Assembly (NCBI GenBank): GCA_905210845.1 | Contig: CAJLYG010000044.1 | Location: 1-17,414 of the forward strand | Source of the DNA: an uncultured Prevotella sp. | GTDB taxonomy: Bacteria; Bacteroidota; Bacteroidia; Bacteroidales; Bacteroidaceae | DNA: 17,414 bases | Reading direction: 5' to 3' | In this document: positions 14,681-17,414 of the stretch, piece after piece | Layout: every line of letters begins with the position of its first letter | Numbering within the stretch: the first letter of the stretch is position 1 | Notes under the pieces: model-generated | Database searches by the model: none | What the model was told of the DNA's origin: nothing | The model's input: only the letters and a program-made list of their open reading frames with translations | Made by a program: the position numbers and the translations under genes

Positions 14681-16324
14681 ATGAGACAAAGATTGGGACT
14701 TATCGTTTTGATGTTCATGACATCGTGTGTCTGGGGAAGAGCCCAATTGGCTTCCCTGTACAAGCAGCTGGATGATGCGATCTCTCATACGCAGGAGTAT
14801 GTGGCAGTCAAGGAAAATGCCATCCATCAGTTGACCGGGAAGCTGGCGGTTACTCAAGATACCCGGGAGAGATTCTACCTTTGTAAGAGTATCTTTGAGG
14901 AATACCGTTCCTATAAGAGCGACTCTGCCTTGGCCTATATGAACCGGTGCCTCCATTTGGCACGGGAGATGAAAGACCAGTCGTTAGTTGATGTGTGCAA
15001 GGTAGCTATGGCTTACCAATGCTCTTCCATAGGTCTGTATGTGGAATCCTTGGACTTGTTAGGCAGCATTTCCCACCTTCCTTCATCCCCGAAGACGTTG
15101 GACGACTATTATAAGGCATACTCCCATGTGTATGGTGAGCTTGCTAATTATAGCAAAGTCCCCAACTTGAAGCAGGCTTATTACAAACAACAGGATGAGT
15201 ATGATGTATTATTGTTCAAGGTTGCTCCTCCTTATTCCGATTATGATCTGCAAAGGAAGGAATGCAAGGCGGTCGCGGACAACGACTTCAAGGGCGCGAT
15301 CCACTATAATAACCTGCGGATGAAGGGCCTGAAGGATACGGATCGCGATTATGCCATCGTGGCTTTTTATCGTGCCATTGACTTCCGGATGACGGACAAC
15401 AAGGATAGTTGCATGTATTGGATGCTGAAGGCTGCGATCTGTGATATCAAGCATGCTGTGATGGACCAAGGTGCCATGTGGGAGATTGCCAATACCCTGC
15501 GTGAGCAAGGGGACATGGAGCGGTCGCATCGGTATATCCAGTTCGCGTGGAACTGCTCCCAAATCTACTCGACTCGCCTTCGAAGCTGGCAGATTTCACC
15601 CATTCTCTCCTCGGTCAACGAAAATTATCAGTACCAGTTGAACAAGAGAAACGGACAGCTCAGGTCGGGTATCATCGCCATCGGGGTGCTTGCCGTCCTG
15701 CTCCTTGCGACGATCTTCTATATCAACCGGCAGCGGAAAAAACTGTCCGAGGCAAGGGACCAGTTGCATAGAAGTAACCTGCAGCTTTCAGAGTTGAATG
15801 CTAATCTGACCGTGGCGAATGCAAAGCTGCATAGCCTGAATACGGAACTGTCGCAGGCAAACCGGGTGAAGGAGGAGTATGTGGGGCGGTTCATGCGCCT
15901 TTGCTCACAATATATCGATCGGCAGAATGACTTCCGGAAGCTCGTCCATCGGAAGGTTAAGAACCATGAGTACCAGCAATTGTTCGAGGAAACGAAGGGT
16001 CAGGATGACCAAGAACGGGAACTGGATGAGCTTTATGAGAATTTCGACTCTGCTTTCTTGCATCTCTTTCCTCATTTCGTGGAGGATTTCAATGCTCTCT
16101 TGCGGCCAGAGGAGCAGATTCCTTTGGATAAGGGGAAGGGATTGCCCACGCAAATCCGTATCTTCGCCCTCATCCGCTTGGGTATTGAGGACAGTGCCAA
16201 GATCGCAGAGTTCCTGCATTATTCTGTGAACACGATCTATAGCTATCGGGCAAGGGTGAAAAACGGAGCGAAGGCAAACCGGGACGATTTCGAGAACCAG
16301 GTCAAGAGAATCGGCATGTCCTGA
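14681..16324 (+). CDS. SusR-like membrane-spanning transcription regulator
   Basis: A 547-residue regulator with the layout of the Bacteroides SusR family (DUF6377-type proteins, as I recall it). It has an N-terminal export signal (about 1-22), a helical TPR-like region facing the periplasm (about 25-320), one transmembrane helix (about 329-348), a coiled coil rich in L/N/S heptads (about 353-398) and a cytoplasmic C-terminal part. The latter ends in a LuxR/GerE-like helix-turn-helix around IRLGIEDSAKIAEFLHYSVN (498-517). The likely role is sensing an oligosaccharide in the periplasm and activating the adjacent operon, as SusR does for starch genes. It is not a hybrid two-component system: no kinase, receiver or AraC domain is visible. 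MTSC at 13-16 resembles a lipobox, so lipid anchoring is possible. It has its own promoter and ends one base before the stop of the opposing gene. Confidence 0.82.
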   Translation: MRQRLGLIVLMFMTSCVWGRAQLASLYKQLDDAISHTQEYVAVKENAIHQLTGKLAVTQDTRERFYLCKSIFEEYRSYKSDSALAYMNRCLHLAREMKDQSLVDVCKVAMAYQCSSIGLYVESLDLLGSISHLPSSPKTLDDYYKAYSHVYGELANYSKVPNLKQAYYKQQDEYDVLLFKVAPPYSDYDLQRKECKAVADNDFKGAIHYNNLRMKGLKDTDRDYAIVAFYRAIDFRMTDNKDSCMYWMLKAAICDIKHAVMDQGAMWEIANTLREQGDMERSHRYIQFAWNCSQIYSTRLRSWQISPILSSVNENYQYQLNKRNGQLRSGIIAIGVLAVLLLATIFYINRQRKKLSEARDQLHRSNLQLSELNANLTVANAKLHSLNTELSQANRVKEEYVGRFMRLCSQYIDRQNDFRKLVHRKVKNHEYQQLFEETKGQDDQERELDELYENFDSAFLHLFPHFVEDFNALLRPEEQIPLDKGKGLPTQIRIFALIRLGIEDSAKIAEFLHYSVNTIYSYRARVKNGAKANRDDFENQVKRIGMS

Positions 16325-16325
16325 T

Positions 16326-17414
16326 CTATCCTTTCCTGTGAAACCCGACTCCTTGCTTGGTCAGGACGTAGACGTTGCCAGCCTTGTCCCGTGATACCTT
16401 TCCTTTCAGGCGTAAGGTACATTCTACCTTTCGCGTCTTTCGGTCGACAATGATGCAGGTATTGGCTTCTTCTCCGATGTTATTGGTGGAATAGACATCG
16501 TTCCCGTCGGAGAGATAGACACTGTCTGCCGGGATACGTTCGCAACTTCCATCCGCCTTGATCACGTTGACGTCCTGCCCATAGACTTCCACCACGAGCT
16601 GGTTCTTGTCTGTAATCACGTATTGAAAGGTGCCGTCCTTGACGATTCCTACGGTATCGCAGATCATGTAGTTGGGATGGGTTTCCTGGGGCGCACGCGT
16701 TGTATTGGGCTTCCATGCTATCTCGTGGATCGTGCTGTCTCCCTCTTCGTTGTAAAAGAACTGGTTGTCGGTTTGCCAGTATGTCCTTCCCTTGACCATG
16801 AGTCCTCCAATCACCTTTTTCTTGATGTCAATCATCTCCAATGAGAGCTGCTTCCCTGTGTTCCTGTCGAAGGTAGCTGTAAAAGAACGGCCGCATCTGC
16901 CGATGACCAAGTTCTGGAATGCTATGCCATAGTTCTGCATGCGGATCTGGTTTCCGAATATTTTGATGGTCGACTTGGAGCCGCTTTCTGCAGGAAGGTC
17001 GGCTACCCATCTTTCCTTCAGGTTCTTGTCAAAGCAGTAGAGATGTTCAGCGTCTGCAACAAACAAGCTGTCTCCCGAGAAGATGATATTGCTGTGGGTG
17101 CCGGTGAGGATACCGCTCATACCGGCGGAGCTGATGGCTTCCTGAGTGAAATCCCCGCTGGGAAGAGTGGCTCTCATCTTGGCAAGGCTGAAGATCGATT
17201 TCGTGGGTTCCTTGATACCCGCCGTAAAGGCATGGCGGATGGTATCGCCCGTGACGGTGTTCAGTCGGATGAGGCTGTCGCCCTTGAGATAGAGGATACG
17301 CTTATCTGCCACGTCGAAGTAAGCGTCAGCCGTAAGGTCGTGCTTTTTCCCCGTGATGGTCTTGCTCCAAAGCGGCTTGCCGGTCGACAGTTCGTAGGCA
17401 TTGAGCAGGTCGCC
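16326..17414 (-). CDS. PQQ/BamB-like beta-propeller protein (5' end missing)
   Basis: The C-terminal 362 residues of a larger protein whose N-terminus lies beyond the right edge. The frame is open to the last base; the GTG at 17312 is an internal Val, not a start. Repeated short beta-strand units such as NAYELSTGKPLWSK, LYLKGDSLIRLNTVTGD and LYCFDKNLKERWVADL carry the pattern of PQQ-like (BamB-type) propeller blades, in which a quantity is compared or displayed per blade. Blade count, signal peptide and any enzymatic residues cannot be judged from the fragment. Such proteins in Bacteroidota are often envelope scaffolds or of unknown function. It converges on the regulator gene with one base between stops. 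No functional tie to the utilization locus is evident. Confidence 0.65.
   Translation of the reverse strand, partial: GDLLNAYELSTGKPLWSKTITGKKHDLTADAYFDVADKRILYLKGDSLIRLNTVTGDTIRHAFTAGIKEPTKSIFSLAKMRATLPSGDFTQEAISSAGMSGILTGTHSNIIFSGDSLFVADAEHLYCFDKNLKERWVADLPAESGSKSTIKIFGNQIRMQNYGIAFQNLVIGRCGRSFTATFDRNTGKQLSLEMIDIKKKVIGGLMVKGRTYWQTDNQFFYNEEGDSTIHEIAWKPNTTRAPQETHPNYMICDTVGIVKDGTFQYVITDKNQLVVEVYGQDVNVIKADGSCERIPADSVYLSDGNDVYSTNNIGEEANTCIIVDRKTRKVECTLRLKGKVSRDKAGNVYVLTKQGVGFHRKG

Noticed and set aside
16326..17312. A complete 328-residue gene starting at GTG 17312
   Set aside because: The frame continues open to base 17414 with matching propeller sequence upstream of the GTG, so the GTG is an internal Val codon and the gene is cut by the window edge.

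Overview
The window reads as a chromosomal segment from a Bacteroidales bacterium (Bacteroides/Prevotella type; the genus cannot be fixed by eye). The grounds are a SusC/SusD pair, a SusR-like membrane regulator, secreted glycan-degrading enzymes, and promoters of the Bacteroidota form (TTTG/TTG, about 20 bp, TAnnTTTG) instead of -35/-10 boxes. I saw no tRNA, rRNA, CRISPR array, insertion sequence or phage gene.

Left part (1-2327, minus strand): the 5' portion of ftsH, cut by the window edge, preceded by a gene for an ArnT/PMT-type membrane glycosyltransferase. A hairpin directly after the glycosyltransferase stop and a -7 box ahead of ftsH suggest separate transcription. Middle (2328-5868): a gene for a secreted metallo-beta-lactamase-fold hydrolase (plus) converges on a gene for a secreted polysaccharide lyase of family PL8, chondroitin AC/hyaluronate lyase-like (minus). 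The lyase diverges from the next operon across a 367-bp intergenic region holding two outward-facing promoters and several small inverted repeats.

Right-centre (6236-14462, plus) is a compact polysaccharide utilization locus: susC-like, susD-like, a GH5 glucanase-like gene and a GH3 beta-glucosidase-like gene. Spacings are 14 bp, 3 bp and a 4-bp ATGA overlap, with a hairpin terminator after GH3. The expected scheme is that SusCD captures and imports an oligosaccharide, probably a beta-glucan, which GH5 and GH3 then cut to monosaccharides. A SusR-like regulator with its own well-formed promoter follows (14681-16324). It has a TPR-like sensor part, one internal membrane helix, a coiled coil and a C-terminal helix-turn-helix. 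It converges with only one base between stop codons on a partial gene for a PQQ/BamB-like beta-propeller protein that runs off the right edge.

The most striking observation is that susC carries an in-frame TAA at codon 794 (8615-8617) while the remaining 255 sense codons stay open and recognisably SusC-like. As written the transporter is truncated, although the rest of the operon looks intact. This is either a recent nonsense mutation or a base-calling error. The pairing of a PL8 lyase and a secreted MBL-fold protein with a beta-glucan-type locus is the other feature worth following. I did not find a system I can claim is wholly new.
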